NCBI GenBank assembly: GCA_016218575.1
Contig: JACRDN010000019.1
Location: 124,001 to 188,000 of the forward strand
From: Elusimicrobiota bacterium
GTDB lineage: Bacteria; Elusimicrobiota; Elusimicrobia; UBA1565; UBA9628
Length of the DNA stretch: 64,000 nucleotides
Direction of reading: 5' to 3'
Of the stretch, positions 47,304 to 56,164 are shown piece by piece. The notes under the pieces were generated by a model. It searched no databases, was not told where the DNA came from, and worked only from the letters and a program-made list of their open reading frames with translations. Position 1 is the stretch's first letter. Each line of letters begins with the position of its first letter. The translations under genes were made by a program, and so were the position numbers.

Positions 47304-48424
47304 GCTCAGAGCTGCGCATCCCATCCCAAGCCCTGGCAATTTTGCGCCCGTTGGCGGTTCGGGCCTGGGAGGCGCAAATCCCGATCTACGCCGTGGGGGG
47401 GTGCGTGCGCGACTGGATATTGGGCCGCGCCACCAAGGATCTGGACGTGGTCGTGGAGGGGGAGGCCAAGCCATTGGCCGAGTCCTGCGCCAAGCGCCTC
47501 GGCGGCAAGGCCGAGTCTTTCGGCCGATTCGGAACCTGGAAAGTTCTCGCGGGAGACCTCCGCGTGGACTTCGCCATGAGCCGCCGCGAGGACTATCCCG
47601 AGCCCGCGGCCCTGCCGGTCGTGGCCGCGGCGTCCTTGAGGGAGGACTTGTTCCGCCGCGATTTCACGATCAATGCCATGGCCTTGCGGCTATTGCCGAG
47701 GGGGGTGGGCGAGTTGGTGGATCCCTACGGAGGCCTCGAGGACTTGAACGCGAGGATCGCGCGTGTCCTCCATCCCCGGAGTTTCCGGGACGACCCGACC
47801 CGGGTCTTTCGCGCCGCGCGTTTCGTCTCCCGATTTCATTTGCGCTGCGCTCCGGGCTTGAAATCCCAAGCGCGCGAGGCCCTCGCGGCAGGGCACGCCG
47901 CGAGCCTGTCTCCCCATCGCCTGCTGCATGAGCTCCTGCGCATCCTCGAGGAAAAGGACCCTGCCGAGCCTCTGCGCTGGCTTAAGGGCTTGGGCTATCT
48001 CTCCCTTCTTCATCCCGACCTGCGCTGGCCCGAGGCGTTTCCTTCCGGCTCCGGGGAGAGGCTGGCGGTCCTGGCCTTGGCCTTGGGGCCCGAGGAGGGC
48101 CTGCGCTGGCTGCGCTCCCTGCCCGTCGAGCATTCGCTCTCGGCAGAAATAGGCGGAGTCTTGAAGCTGATCCAAGGCCGAGCTTCTCCTCGGGGCCCTC
48201 TTTCTCCCCTGGCCCTTCGGGTTCTGTCCGGCGCCTATCCCAATCTGCCGCGCGCGGCCTTGAAGCCCCTTTTCCTCAATGGGGGGGATTTGGCGGCCCT
48301 GGGGCTTGAGCCCGGGAAGGTCTACCACGAGATTCTCCAGGCCGCGGCCGAGGCCCAGTGGGCGGGCGAAATCGCTTCTCGTCGGCAAGCGCTCTCTTGG
48401 CTGCGCCGGTTTTTGATAAGATAG
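47300..48424 (+). CDS. cca: tRNA nucleotidyltransferase/poly(A) polymerase family protein
   Basis: This 374-residue class II nucleotidyltransferase has the head GGCVRDWILGRATKDLDVVVEG (catalytic DxD), the RRDFTINAMAL motif and DPTRVFRAARF, then a helical neck/body. It probably adds or repairs the CCA end of tRNAs. The tmRNA gene here does not encode CCA, so such an enzyme is needed. A poly(A)-polymerase or C-/A-adding subtype cannot be excluded. The start is TTG 47300, overlapping the CpXC stop; upstream in-frame sequence only re-reads the CpXC gene. Confidence 0.9.
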   Translation: MSSELRIPSQALAILRPLAVRAWEAQIPIYAVGGCVRDWILGRATKDLDVVVEGEAKPLAESCAKRLGGKAESFGRFGTWKVLAGDLRVDFAMSRREDYPEPAALPVVAAASLREDLFRRDFTINAMALRLLPRGVGELVDPYGGLEDLNARIARVLHPRSFRDDPTRVFRAARFVSRFHLRCAPGLKSQAREALAAGHAASLSPHRLLHELLRILEEKDPAEPLRWLKGLGYLSLLHPDLRWPEAFPSGSGERLAVLALALGPEEGLRWLRSLPVEHSLSAEIGGVLKLIQGRASPRGPLSPLALRVLSGAYPNLPRAALKPLFLNGGDLAALGLEPGKVYHEILQAAAEAQWAGEIASRRQALSWLRRFLIR

Positions 48425-48429
48425 TGCCC

Positions 48430-49065
48430 ATGGAGTGGATAGTCCAACTGCCGATCCTGTTTTTTTCGGTGGTCGTCCATGAGGTGGCGCATGGCGCGGC
48501 GGCTTTGCGGAACGGCGACGACACGGCTCAAAAGGCCGGGCGGCTCACCTTCAATCCCCTGCCTCACGTGGATCTTTTGGGAAGCGTATTTCTTCCCGTT
48601 TTCTGCCTGCTCTCTCACCTGCCCCTGGTGGGGTGGGCCAAGCCGGTCCCGGTTAATCCCTCCCGCCTGGCCCGCGGGCGCTGGGCCTTGTGGCGCGTGG
48701 CTTTGGTCGGGCCCCTGGCCAATCTCGGCCTCGGCGTCGCCGCGGCCCTGCTTTACCGCGTGATCGCTGGCCTTCCCGCATTCTTCCCGCAGTACCAAAG
48801 CACGTTGCTTAAGGCCCTGCTTTTCGCGGTGAGCCTCAACGTTTTTCTGGCTTTCTTCAACCTGATCCCCGTCCATCCCTTGGACGGCAGCCAGGTGCTG
48901 GGGCAGGTCCTGCCGCGGGGCGCGCGCCGTCTCTACGAGCGGCACAAGCCTTACGGTCTGGCCGTCCTCATGATCCTGATCTCCGCGGGCGCGGTCAAGG
49001 CCTTGGTGACTTTCCCTTCCCTCCTGGCCCTGCAGCTCTTGGCGAGGCTGGGCCTCATATGGTGA
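48430..49065 (+). CDS. Site-2-type intramembrane metalloprotease (M50)
   Basis: This 211-residue multi-pass protein has the zinc motif HEVAHG in the first helix (about 16-21) and the second metal-ligand motif NLIPVHPLDGSQVLG (about 141-155). The FNPLPHVDLLGS segment is common to the small SpoIVFB/YwhC-like subgroup. It lacks a PDZ domain, unlike RseP. The substrate is unknown; a membrane-anchored regulator is typical. ATG 48430 lies 5 bases after the cca stop and a TAAGAT sequence ends 7 bases before it. It overlaps trpS by 7 bases. Confidence 0.9.
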   Translation: MEWIVQLPILFFSVVVHEVAHGAAALRNGDDTAQKAGRLTFNPLPHVDLLGSVFLPVFCLLSHLPLVGWAKPVPVNPSRLARGRWALWRVALVGPLANLGLGVAAALLYRVIAGLPAFFPQYQSTLLKALLFAVSLNVFLAFFNLIPVHPLDGSQVLGQVLPRGARRLYERHKPYGLAVLMILISAGAVKALVTFPSLLALQLLARLGLIW

Positions 49066-50075
49066 AGGGCGCTTCGGTCCTGATGTCTGGGATGCGCCCT
49101 ACCGGGCGCCTGCACGTGGGCAATTATTGGGGAGCCCTCAGCAATTGGGTGGGCTTGCAGGAAAAGCACGCCTGCTATTTCGCCGTGGCGGACTGGCACA
49201 TGCTGACCACGGGCTACGCCGACACCGGCCGGCTCCAGGAGAACATCCGGGAAATGGCGCTCGACTGGCTGGCGGCCGGGCTCGACCCCGAGAAGTGCGT
49301 CATGTTCAAGCAATCCGCGGTGCCGGAGCATGCGGAGTTGGCGTTGCTCCTTTCCATGATCACGCCCCTCTCGTGGCTGGAGAACAACCCGACTTTTAAG
49401 GAACAGCTCCAGGAGCTATCCAACGCCAAGGATCTCCATACCCACGGCTTCCTGGGCTATCCGGTCCTGCAGGCCGCCGACATACTACTCTATCGGGCCG
49501 GCCTCGTTCCCATCGGGCATGATCAACTCCCCCACGTGGAGCTTGCCCGGGAGATCGCGCGGCGCTTCAACTCGATTTACGGCGATGTCCTCCCCGAACC
49601 GCAGCCTCTGCTGACTGAAACCCCCAAGATTCCAGGGACGGACGGCCGCAAGATGTCGAAGTCCTACGGCAACGCCATAGACATCTACGAGACGGCCGAC
49701 TCCTTGAAGAGAAAAGTCATGAGGCTCTACACTGATCCCTTGAAGGCCCGCGCCGACGACCCCGGCCATCCTGAGCCCTGCGCGGAGAACCCTCCCGGCT
49801 GCGTGGCCTACGCCCTGCACAAGTTGTACGCCTCGGCGGATTTCTCGGCTCGCCGAGGCGAGGAGTGCCGGGCCGGAGAGATCGGCTGCGTGGCGTGCAA
49901 GAAGGATCTGCTTTTAGAAATGGAGGGGCCCTTCGCGGAATTCGCGCGCCGGCGGGAGGAGCTCGCCGGGGCATCCGGGCTCGTTGAGAAGATCCTGGAG
50001 ACCGGGTCCGCCCATGCTCGGGAGGCGGCCCAGAATACCATGCGGGAGGTCCGGCGGGCCATGAAGCTCGCCTGA
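49059..50075 (+). CDS. trpS: Tryptophanyl-tRNA synthetase
   Basis: This 338-residue class I aminoacyl-tRNA synthetase charges tRNA-Trp. The HIGH-equivalent is PTGRLHVGNYWGAL, the KMSKS loop is present (Lys198-Ser202), and GHDQLPHVELARE and TDPLKARADDPGHPE are TrpRS signatures. CRAGEIGCVACKK near the C-terminus supplies cysteines that could bind a metal, as in some TrpRS. ATG 49059 overlaps the protease gene, and scpA follows 7 bases after the stop, so trpS sits in a long operon from the CpXC gene to glgA. Confidence 0.96.
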   Translation: MVKGASVLMSGMRPTGRLHVGNYWGALSNWVGLQEKHACYFAVADWHMLTTGYADTGRLQENIREMALDWLAAGLDPEKCVMFKQSAVPEHAELALLLSMITPLSWLENNPTFKEQLQELSNAKDLHTHGFLGYPVLQAADILLYRAGLVPIGHDQLPHVELAREIARRFNSIYGDVLPEPQPLLTETPKIPGTDGRKMSKSYGNAIDIYETADSLKRKVMRLYTDPLKARADDPGHPEPCAENPPGCVAYALHKLYASADFSARRGEECRAGEIGCVACKKDLLLEMEGPFAEFARRREELAGASGLVEKILETGSAHAREAAQNTMREVRRAMKLA

Positions 50076-50082
50076 GGCATAA

Positions 50083-50799
50083 ATGAACACCAGCTACGAA
50101 GTGCATCTGGAGATGTTCGAGGGCCCCCTCGACCTCTTGCTCTACCTCATCAAGCGCGACGACCTCGACATCTACAACATCCCGCTTTCCCACATCACCC
50201 GGGAGTACCTGGCGACCTTGGAGCTCATGAAGGAGCTCAATCTCGAGGTGGCGGGGGAATTCCTGGTGCTGGCCGCCAACCTTATGGCCATCAAGGCCCG
50301 GACCTTGCTTCCCAGCCAGCCGGCGGAGGCCGAGGAGGGGCCCGATCCCAGGGCAGAGCTCGTGGCCAAGCTCTTGGAGTACCAGAAGTTCAAGGAGGCG
50401 GCCAAATTCCTGGAGGCCCGCGCCGACGAGTTCAAGGACGTCTTCTATCGCGGGGCTCCCCGATTCGACGAGTCAGAGAAGTCCGTCAACATCGGCGTGT
50501 TCGACCTCTTGGAGGCCCTGCGCGAGGTCCTCGACCGCGGCGAGGAGAAAAGCAAGGAGATACTGGGCGAGGAATTCCCGATCGAGGACAAGATCAAGAA
50601 AATCATTTTTCTTCTGGAGGGGCGCGACCATATTTCCTGGGACGAGCTTTTCGCCGACGAGCGCAAGAGGCGCGGAATTTTAAGCTGTTTCCTGGCCTTG
50701 CTTGAGCTGGCCAAGCTCCAGAAGCTTTTCCTTCGCCAGGACGGGAATTTCGGGAAGATCATGATTTACGCCAAGCGTGGAGATTCCAATGGAAACTGA
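50083..50799 (+). CDS. scpA: Segregation and condensation protein A
   Basis: ScpA is the kleisin that links SMC heads in chromosome condensation. The 238-residue protein starts with the diagnostic YEVHLEMFEGPLDLLLYLIKRDDLDIYNIP (first 20 residues after Ser4 are the signature). LEVAGEFLVLAANLMAIKARTLLP follows, and the C-terminal winged helix ends LKLFLRQD-like (LAKLQKLFLRQDGNF). ATG 50083 is 7 bases after trpS. scpB overlaps the 3' end by 11 bases. smc is not in the window. Confidence 0.96.
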   Translation: MNTSYEVHLEMFEGPLDLLLYLIKRDDLDIYNIPLSHITREYLATLELMKELNLEVAGEFLVLAANLMAIKARTLLPSQPAEAEEGPDPRAELVAKLLEYQKFKEAAKFLEARADEFKDVFYRGAPRFDESEKSVNIGVFDLLEALREVLDRGEEKSKEILGEEFPIEDKIKKIIFLLEGRDHISWDELFADERKRRGILSCFLALLELAKLQKLFLRQDGNFGKIMIYAKRGDSNGN

Positions 50800-51430
50800 A
50801 GAGCTGAAGAAAACCCTTGAAACCTTGCTTTTCATCACGGACCGGCCCCTGGGGCTTGCGGAGCTCTGCAAGATCACCGGAATCAAGGAACAGCCCCAGG
50901 TGGAGTCCGCCATCGCCCGAATCCGCGAGGACATGGAGCAGAAGGGCTCCGCCATTCAGCTCATGGAGGTGGCCGAGGGCTTCCAAATGGCGACCCGGCC
51001 CGCCTACTTTGCGCACGTGCGAAAGCTTTTCACCGAGCGCATGACCATGCGCCTCTCCACGGCGGCCCTCGAGACCCTTTCGATCATCGCCTACAAGCAG
51101 CCCTTGACTCGGGCCGAGATCGAGGAGATACGCGGCGTCGAGGTCATCGCGGCTCTGGAGACCTTGCTCGAGAAGCATCTGGTCCGCGTCGTCGGCCGAA
51201 AGGAGACGGTGGGCCGGCCCTTGATGTACGGCACCACCCCTGATTTTCTGCGCCACTTCGGGCTCAGGAGCCTCGAGAATCTTCCTCCCTTGGACAGCTT
51301 CACCCCGAGCGAGGTGGCAGTCGAGGCCGCCGCTGCGCAACCGGCCCAGGCCGATTCCACGTTGCCGCCCCAGCCGTTGTGGCCCGTCGAGCCCGATCAA
51401 CCTTCGGATGAAGATCCTCCTAGCGTCTAG
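50789..51430 (+). CDS. scpB: Segregation and condensation protein B
   Basis: ScpB forms tandem winged helices that bind ScpA in the SMC condensin. Evidence in the 213-residue protein: LKKTLETLLFITDRPL, YFAHVRKLF, the core ALETLSIIAYKQPLTRAEIE then IRGV, VVGRKETVGRPLMYGTT and FLRHFGLRSLENLPPL. A Pro/Ala-rich tail follows. ATG 50789 is preferred over an in-frame GTG 12 bases upstream because a GGAG site lies at the right distance. The 3' end overlaps glgA by 23 bases. Confidence 0.95.
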   Translation: METEELKKTLETLLFITDRPLGLAELCKITGIKEQPQVESAIARIREDMEQKGSAIQLMEVAEGFQMATRPAYFAHVRKLFTERMTMRLSTAALETLSIIAYKQPLTRAEIEEIRGVEVIAALETLLEKHLVRVVGRKETVGRPLMYGTTPDFLRHFGLRSLENLPPLDSFTPSEVAVEAAAAQPAQADSTLPPQPLWPVEPDQPSDEDPPSV

Positions 51431-52841
51431 CGAGGCCGTCCCTTTCTGCAAGACCGGGGGCCTGGCCGACGTGGCCGGCACCTTGGGCCAAAAGCTAGGC
51501 GCGGCCGGGCATGACGTCTGCCTCTTCCTGCCGTACTACCGCGGGATCGAGGCCGCTCCCCTGCGCTCGGGGCTCGGGCATCCCCTCTCCATTCCCCTGG
51601 GCGCGGGCCGCATCGAGGCCAAACTGCGCTATATGCAATGGAAGGCGGTTTCGGTGTATTTCGTGGACTATCCGCCTTTTTACGACCGCGCCGGGCTTTA
51701 CGGCGAGAAGGGCAAGGATTTCCCGGACAACGACGCCAGGTTCATCGCCTACTCCCGGGCCGTGCTGGAGGGGGCCAAGGCCGTGGGCTTTGAGCCCGAT
51801 GTCGTTCACGCCCATGACTGGCAGGCGGCTCTCATCTGCGCCTACCTCAAGCGCCAGTACCGCGGGGACCCTTTCTTTGCCCGGACCGCGGGGATGCTGA
51901 CCCTCCACAACATGGCCTACCAGGGCAATTTTCCGGCGGGGAGCCTGACTTTGGCGGGCTTCGGCAAGGAGGACTTCACTCCCGCGGGCTTCGAGTATTA
52001 CGGGCGCTTGAGCTTCCTCAAGGCGGGAATTTTGTGCGCCGACATCCTGACCACGGTCAGCTCCGCCTACGCCCAAGAAATCCAGGAATCCGGGGAGCGG
52101 GGCTTCGGCATGGAAGGGATCTTGCGCGAGCGCTCCGCCGATCTCCACGGAGTGCGCAACGGTCTCGACTTGGAGGTTTGGAATCCCCGCAAGGACCACT
52201 CTTTGGCCCAGCGCTTTGGCCCGGAGGACGTGCTCGAGGGGAAGGCCCGCAATAAGGCGCAGTTCCAGGCCGAGTGCGGTCTTAAAGCCGCCCCACTCGT
52301 CCCTCTCGTGGGGATCGTTTCGCGGCTCGACCGCCAGAAGGGTTTGGACCTGGCCTTGGCCGCGCTCGAGCCGCTCCTGGAGCGCTGCCAGCTGGCGGTG
52401 TTGGGCTCGGGAGATCCTGCGCTCCAGAAATCCTTCGTGGATTTGGCTCGCCGCAAGCCGGGGGTCGTTCACTTCCGTTCCGGCTTCGACGACCCTTTCG
52501 CCCATCGCCTCTACGCCTCCTCCGACCTTTTCCTCATGCCCTCCCGCTTCGAGCCTTGCGGGCTGGGCCAGATGATCGCCATGCGCTACGGCACCTTGCC
52601 GGTGGCCACCCGCACCGGAGGTCTCGCCGACACGGTCCAAGACGGCGTCAACGGCTTCGTGTCCGAACCGGAGGACGTCAGGTCCCTGGAAAAGGCCTTG
52701 GACCGGGCCTTGCGCGCCTACGGCGCGCCTTCATGGAATAAATTGGTGGCTTCGGCCATGTCTTGCGATTTCTCCTGGGACAAATCCATGGAGAGATACC
52801 TGGAGCTTTACCGCCTGGCCAAGGATAAGCATGGGGCGTAA
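51408..52841 (+). CDS. glgA: Glycogen synthase (ADP-glucose, GT5)
   Basis: GlgA extends alpha-1,4-glucan from ADP-glucose. The 477-residue protein has the donor-binding KTGGLADVAGTLG near residue 15, HAHDWQAALICAYLK, TLHNMAYQG, GIVSRLDRQKG and the C-terminal PSRFEPCGLGQMIAMRYG, then TGGLADTV. The length fits bacterial GlgA. It overlaps scpB by 23 bases and the DUF5693-like gene by 11 bases. Other glycogen genes are absent here; the glycosidase at 34-35 kb could act on the same polymer. Confidence 0.96.
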   Translation: MKILLASSEAVPFCKTGGLADVAGTLGQKLGAAGHDVCLFLPYYRGIEAAPLRSGLGHPLSIPLGAGRIEAKLRYMQWKAVSVYFVDYPPFYDRAGLYGEKGKDFPDNDARFIAYSRAVLEGAKAVGFEPDVVHAHDWQAALICAYLKRQYRGDPFFARTAGMLTLHNMAYQGNFPAGSLTLAGFGKEDFTPAGFEYYGRLSFLKAGILCADILTTVSSAYAQEIQESGERGFGMEGILRERSADLHGVRNGLDLEVWNPRKDHSLAQRFGPEDVLEGKARNKAQFQAECGLKAAPLVPLVGIVSRLDRQKGLDLALAALEPLLERCQLAVLGSGDPALQKSFVDLARRKPGVVHFRSGFDDPFAHRLYASSDLFLMPSRFEPCGLGQMIAMRYGTLPVATRTGGLADTVQDGVNGFVSEPEDVRSLEKALDRALRAYGAPSWNKLVASAMSCDFSWDKSMERYLELYRLAKDKHGA

Positions 52842-54306
52842 CCGGCGTCTTTTGGCCGCGCTCCTGCTGGGCGTCCTGGCTCTGACCGGCGCCGCCCGCC
52901 TTGTCCGGGAAGAGGCCGGCCGAAGGGAGGTCCTCCTGGCGGTGCCGGCCGACGAAGCGGATTCCTTCTGCCGAAAGAGCGGCTTGCCTTTGCCCGACTT
53001 CTGGGAAAGGGCCAGGATACTGGGCATTTCGGCCGGGGTTTTAAGCGAGCGTTCTCTGTCGTACTTCGCCGGCCGCGGCGATCTCTTTTATTTCAGCGGG
53101 GAGGAGCTGGGGAAATGGGAGGCCCTGGGGCTCATAGCGCCGGGAACCGCCATAAAGCCGGAGACCCTGGGGACTCGCGATCCCAAGCTCTTGACTTTGG
53201 TCGAGGCGGCCGCGGCCCGCCAAGGCCTGGCTTTAAGCACTTTCACGGCCTCCGGCTATTCCTGGGCCAGTACCTCGGGACCGCTGGTCTTGGATGCTTC
53301 GGCCGGACCCGACCCCCGGCAGGCGGAAGCGCTCGCCAATGCAGGGCTCAAGGCGCTTTTGCCGGGCCAGGGCGGCTGGCGCCCCAGGGCTTTGCGCGTC
53401 ACGGCCCCTCTGGGGCATTGGCTCGAGGCCGCCTCCACGCATCCGCGCCGCCTGGTCATTTTGAATTTAGATATGGGGAAGGGGGTTGAGGAAAATTTCG
53501 AGGCCCTGCGCCGCGGGGTTCGCGGGCTCGGCGCCGCGGGCATCGCCCTTTCCACGCCCGCCGACCCCCAAGCCCCCGAATCGCCGGGGCCAGGGAGGCT
53601 TCGCCGATTATTGGCCATGGCCCTGGCGCTTCTGGGGCCGCTGGCCGCGTCCCGGGCAGGGCTGGGGGGCCTCAAGTCCGCCAGGGCCTGGGTCTTGGCG
53701 CAGCGGCCGCTGCTCTCGCCCGTGGCCCAGCTTGCTGCGGGATATTGCTGCGCCGTGGCTTCGGCCGCGGCCGCTGGACTGGCTTGCCGGGTCCTGGCCA
53801 TCTCGACCGAACCGCCTGGTTTCTGGTCCTTGGCGGGGCCTGTTCTTTTGGGGGGAGCCATTCTTTATGCCGAGGAGCTGGGCCGAGCCGGCCGGGATTT
53901 CGGCGCCCCAGTGCGCTATTCTCATCTGCTCAAGGCCGCGGCCGCGGCTTGCGCCGCCTATTTCTTGGCCACGCGCTCCGGGCCGATTCTTGGCTCGGCC
54001 GATTGGTGGTGGCTGGCGAGCCGCTGGCGCGAGATTCTGCTGGGTCTTCCCGGCCTTCTCTGCGGCCTGTTTCTGGTCAATTGGGGCTTCGACTGCCCCG
54101 GCTGCGCCGAGCAAAACCGGATCTTCGAAAGCCGCAGGCTTTTCCTCCTGGCTGGGATTCTAGGATTGGCGGGACTCCAGAGCCTCGCGGCATCCGGCGA
54201 GCTCGCGGCGGCGATCGCCTTGCGCCAGATTCCCGCCTGCGCTTTGGTCGGGGGCGGTCTGGGCGGGGCGGCGCTTCTTTTGGCGCGGGGTTACTCCAGG
54301 TCTTGA
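52831..54306 (+). CDS. DUF5693-like membrane protein
   Basis: This 491-residue protein has an N-terminal membrane helix, an extracytoplasmic domain of about 230 residues (VLLAVPADEADSFCRKSGLP, then ARILGISAGVLSERSL) and about six C-terminal hydrophobic helices. The pattern, including REILLGLPGLLCGLFLVNWG, resembles DUF5693 proteins, whose function is unknown; in Firmicutes they lie near cell-surface polysaccharide genes. The match is from memory of the pattern and is moderate. ATG 52831 overlaps glgA by 11 bases. It closes the operon; a new promoter lies right at its stop. Confidence 0.65.
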   Translation: MGRNRRLLAALLLGVLALTGAARLVREEAGRREVLLAVPADEADSFCRKSGLPLPDFWERARILGISAGVLSERSLSYFAGRGDLFYFSGEELGKWEALGLIAPGTAIKPETLGTRDPKLLTLVEAAAARQGLALSTFTASGYSWASTSGPLVLDASAGPDPRQAEALANAGLKALLPGQGGWRPRALRVTAPLGHWLEAASTHPRRLVILNLDMGKGVEENFEALRRGVRGLGAAGIALSTPADPQAPESPGPGRLRRLLAMALALLGPLAASRAGLGGLKSARAWVLAQRPLLSPVAQLAAGYCCAVASAAAAGLACRVLAISTEPPGFWSLAGPVLLGGAILYAEELGRAGRDFGAPVRYSHLLKAAAAACAAYFLATRSGPILGSADWWWLASRWREILLGLPGLLCGLFLVNWGFDCPGCAEQNRIFESRRLFLLAGILGLAGLQSLAASGELAAAIALRQIPACALVGGGLGGAALLLARGYSRS

Positions 54307-54331
54307 CATGTTTTCTTAGGGGTGGTATATT
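54303..54331 (+). promoter_or_regulatory. Promoter of the 54369-54854 gene
   Basis: TTGACA (54303-54308, overlapping the upstream stop), 17-base spacer, TATATT (54326-54331). The leader of about 30 bases carries an AGGGGG ribosome site. Confidence 0.75.
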
Positions 54332-54368
54332 TCGTCAGCATCGCGGTATCTTGCGCTAGGGGGTTCAC

Positions 54369-54854
54369 ATGAGACATGCCGCGGTATTTTTGTGCTTGGC
54401 GGGCTTCCTCGGCCCGGCGTTCGCCGATACCCCGAAAAGGCCCTCGAAGGAAATGCTCAGGGCTATAGAGGATCGCCTTCCAGCCCTGGAGCAGAGCGCC
54501 ATAAAACAACTGGGAGAGCTCTTCGGCCTGAGCTATAAATTTGCGGTCGGCAACGGCAATAAAGTCGAGATTGTCGTAATGTCAGGTAGAATCCTGAACA
54601 CCAACCCGGAGTGGTATTACTATTACAAGTTGATCCCGGCCTCCGTAGAGATTCTCGTTAATGGCTCGGCAAGAACAACCTCCGCCTACTTCGGTTCCCG
54701 CGGGAACTTGATCCTTAATTTCATGGAACAGGACTCCGGACTGCCTCAAGCGATTCTGCTCGCCAAGGATCATGGTTCGGCGATAGTTTTTGAAGGAAAA
54801 AAGACCCAATTCCTGGAGACCATTCCCGGCAAGGGCTTCGCTCCCGTGAAATAG
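54369..54854 (+). CDS. Secreted protein, unknown function
   Basis: This 161-residue protein has a signal peptide (MRHAAVFLCLAGFLGPAFA), then a helical segment and a beta-rich part (KFAVGNGNKVEIVVMSG, YYYYKLIPASVEILVNG). The family is not recognised. It has a strong canonical promoter and a ribosome site. Base use is a little richer in A+T than its neighbours. The TAG stop (54852-54854) overlaps the first bases of a 14-bp palindrome at 54853-54866. Confidence 0.68.
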   Translation: MRHAAVFLCLAGFLGPAFADTPKRPSKEMLRAIEDRLPALEQSAIKQLGELFGLSYKFAVGNGNKVEIVVMSGRILNTNPEWYYYYKLIPASVEILVNGSARTTSAYFGSRGNLILNFMEQDSGLPQAILLAKDHGSAIVFEGKKTQFLETIPGKGFAPVK

Positions 54855-54866
54855 GTCTTTAGACCT
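54853..54866. repeat. 14-bp RGGNC-N4-GNCCY palindrome
   Basis: AGGTCTTTAGACCT. It shares its first two bases with the end of the upstream stop codon. Confidence 0.65.
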
Positions 54867-54876
54867 GGGCACCATT

Positions 54877-54890
54877 AGGACTATTGTCCT
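54877..54890. repeat. 14-bp RGGNC-N4-GNCCY palindrome
   Basis: AGGACTATTGTCCT, 24 bases after the previous copy and followed by ATAAG, as the copy at 44491 is followed by ATAAT. Confidence 0.65.
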
Positions 54891-54906
54891 ATAAGGGAAT
54901 CTATGC

Positions 54907-54912
54907 TATGAT
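54907..54912 (+). promoter_or_regulatory. -10 box of the 54921-56120 gene
   Basis: TATGAT ending 8 bases before ATG 54921, with no ribosome site. The -35 position (54884-54889) lies in the 14-bp palindrome at 54877-54890, which could thus be an operator. Confidence 0.5.
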
Positions 54913-54920
54913 GCGCGCGA

Positions 54921-56120
54921 ATGCTCTTGCCGAGTCTGTTGTGGTTTTCGGCCGCGGTCTGGGCCGGGGCCGGGGAGCCTCCGGGAAAAGAGGTTTCCCA
55001 GTATTACATCGGCGAGGGCGGGGGTTTCCAGCCCCCCTCCGGCGAGGCCAGCGACTACCTGGAAAACGGCGCGAGGGAGCACACGGGCCAGGGAACCTTC
55101 GGCCCCGTGTTGCCGACTCCGCCTCGAACCCAGCCCAAGAACTTTCCGCGAGCGCCCGGCTCCAAAGCATCTCCTGAGGGAGCGGGTCACGGCGGACCTG
55201 CCGGGCACGCCGCCTCGCCTTCCATTCCATTCCTGCCCGCGCAGGGCGCGCCGGACAGACAGAGGTATTCTCTTTGGGAGGGGCTGTCCTCCCCCCTGGA
55301 GCTTCCGCCGGGCAGGGCGAAAGGCGTCTCCTCCGACCAGGCCAGCGCCTTGGTCCGCCAGGATTACGAGACCCACATTCTCCAGTCCCGGGACGGCCCG
55401 ACCGGGGCTGTCTCTCCTGAAGGCGCGCTTGCCGGACCCGCGGGCGGCGAGATTTTCGTGGCCTTGGAGCTGAGCGGCTCCGAGGCCGAGCCCGGCTATC
55501 GCGACGCGGTGGCGGGCCTTTCCCGTTTGGCGCAATTTCGAGAGGACTCGAGGTTCAGGGCAAGGGCCGCGGCGGGCCCCGGCCGCGTCTCCCTTTGGGG
55601 CTGGATGCCGGCCCATAAATTGGGAGAAGCCCTCAAGGTTCCAAGCGTGGCGCGCGTCGAGGTTCAGCGCCCGTCTCCGGACCCGCGCTCCGGAGAGGGC
55701 CTGCGCGCGGAGCTGGTGATAGGCATCCGGATCTCGGATCCCGCTTCCATTGAGGGGACTTTCTCCCGGGTCATGGCGGAATTGGGCTCGTACGCGGGCT
55801 TTCGCTGGAAGAAGACGGTGGGCTACCAGAAGGTTCCCGGATCCTCGGATTTGGCCCTGGTGGTCATCGGCGAGGTTCCGATGCGCCAGATTCGCAGGGT
55901 TCTGGCGCATAGCGACGTCCTCAAGGTCATGCCTTCTCCCGCGCCCCCTGAAACTTCGCCTCCGCGCTTTCCGGCCGCCACCCGGGGCCGGATATCTTCC
56001 TTCATTTCCTACGCCGCGGGCCGCAACCCGCTCCTGGTCTTGCTGACTTTGCTCGTTCTCATTCCCCTATGCGTGCGACTGGTCTTCAGGCTGATTCTAG
56101 CCTTCATCCCCTACCGTTAG
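54921..56120 (+). CDS. Exported Pro/Gly-rich protein with C-terminal membrane anchor
   Basis: This 399-residue protein has a signal peptide (MLLPSLLWFSAAVWAGAG), a low-complexity Pro/Gly/Ser-rich region (about 20-150), a folded part with two similar alpha/beta segments (IFVALELSG and LVIGIRISDPASIEG), and one or two C-terminal hydrophobic helices (LLVLLTLLVLIPLCVRLVFRLILAFIPYR spans the last 30 residues). The family is not recognised. It precedes ftsX by 44 bases but the latter has its own -10 box, so a link to cell division is only suggested by position. Confidence 0.7.
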   Translation: MLLPSLLWFSAAVWAGAGEPPGKEVSQYYIGEGGGFQPPSGEASDYLENGAREHTGQGTFGPVLPTPPRTQPKNFPRAPGSKASPEGAGHGGPAGHAASPSIPFLPAQGAPDRQRYSLWEGLSSPLELPPGRAKGVSSDQASALVRQDYETHILQSRDGPTGAVSPEGALAGPAGGEIFVALELSGSEAEPGYRDAVAGLSRLAQFREDSRFRARAAAGPGRVSLWGWMPAHKLGEALKVPSVARVEVQRPSPDPRSGEGLRAELVIGIRISDPASIEGTFSRVMAELGSYAGFRWKKTVGYQKVPGSSDLALVVIGEVPMRQIRRVLAHSDVLKVMPSPAPPETSPPRFPAATRGRISSFISYAAGRNPLLVLLTLLVLIPLCVRLVFRLILAFIPYR

Positions 56121-56148
56121 CGTTCCGGAGGCCCAAGGGGAATTTTTG

Positions 56149-56154
56149 TATACT
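56149..56154 (+). promoter_or_regulatory. -10 box of ftsX
   Basis: TATACT ending 10 bases before ATG 56165. GGAGCT between box and start could be a weak ribosome site if the mRNA begins early enough. Confidence 0.4.
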
Positions 56155-56164
56155 GGAGCTCTCG

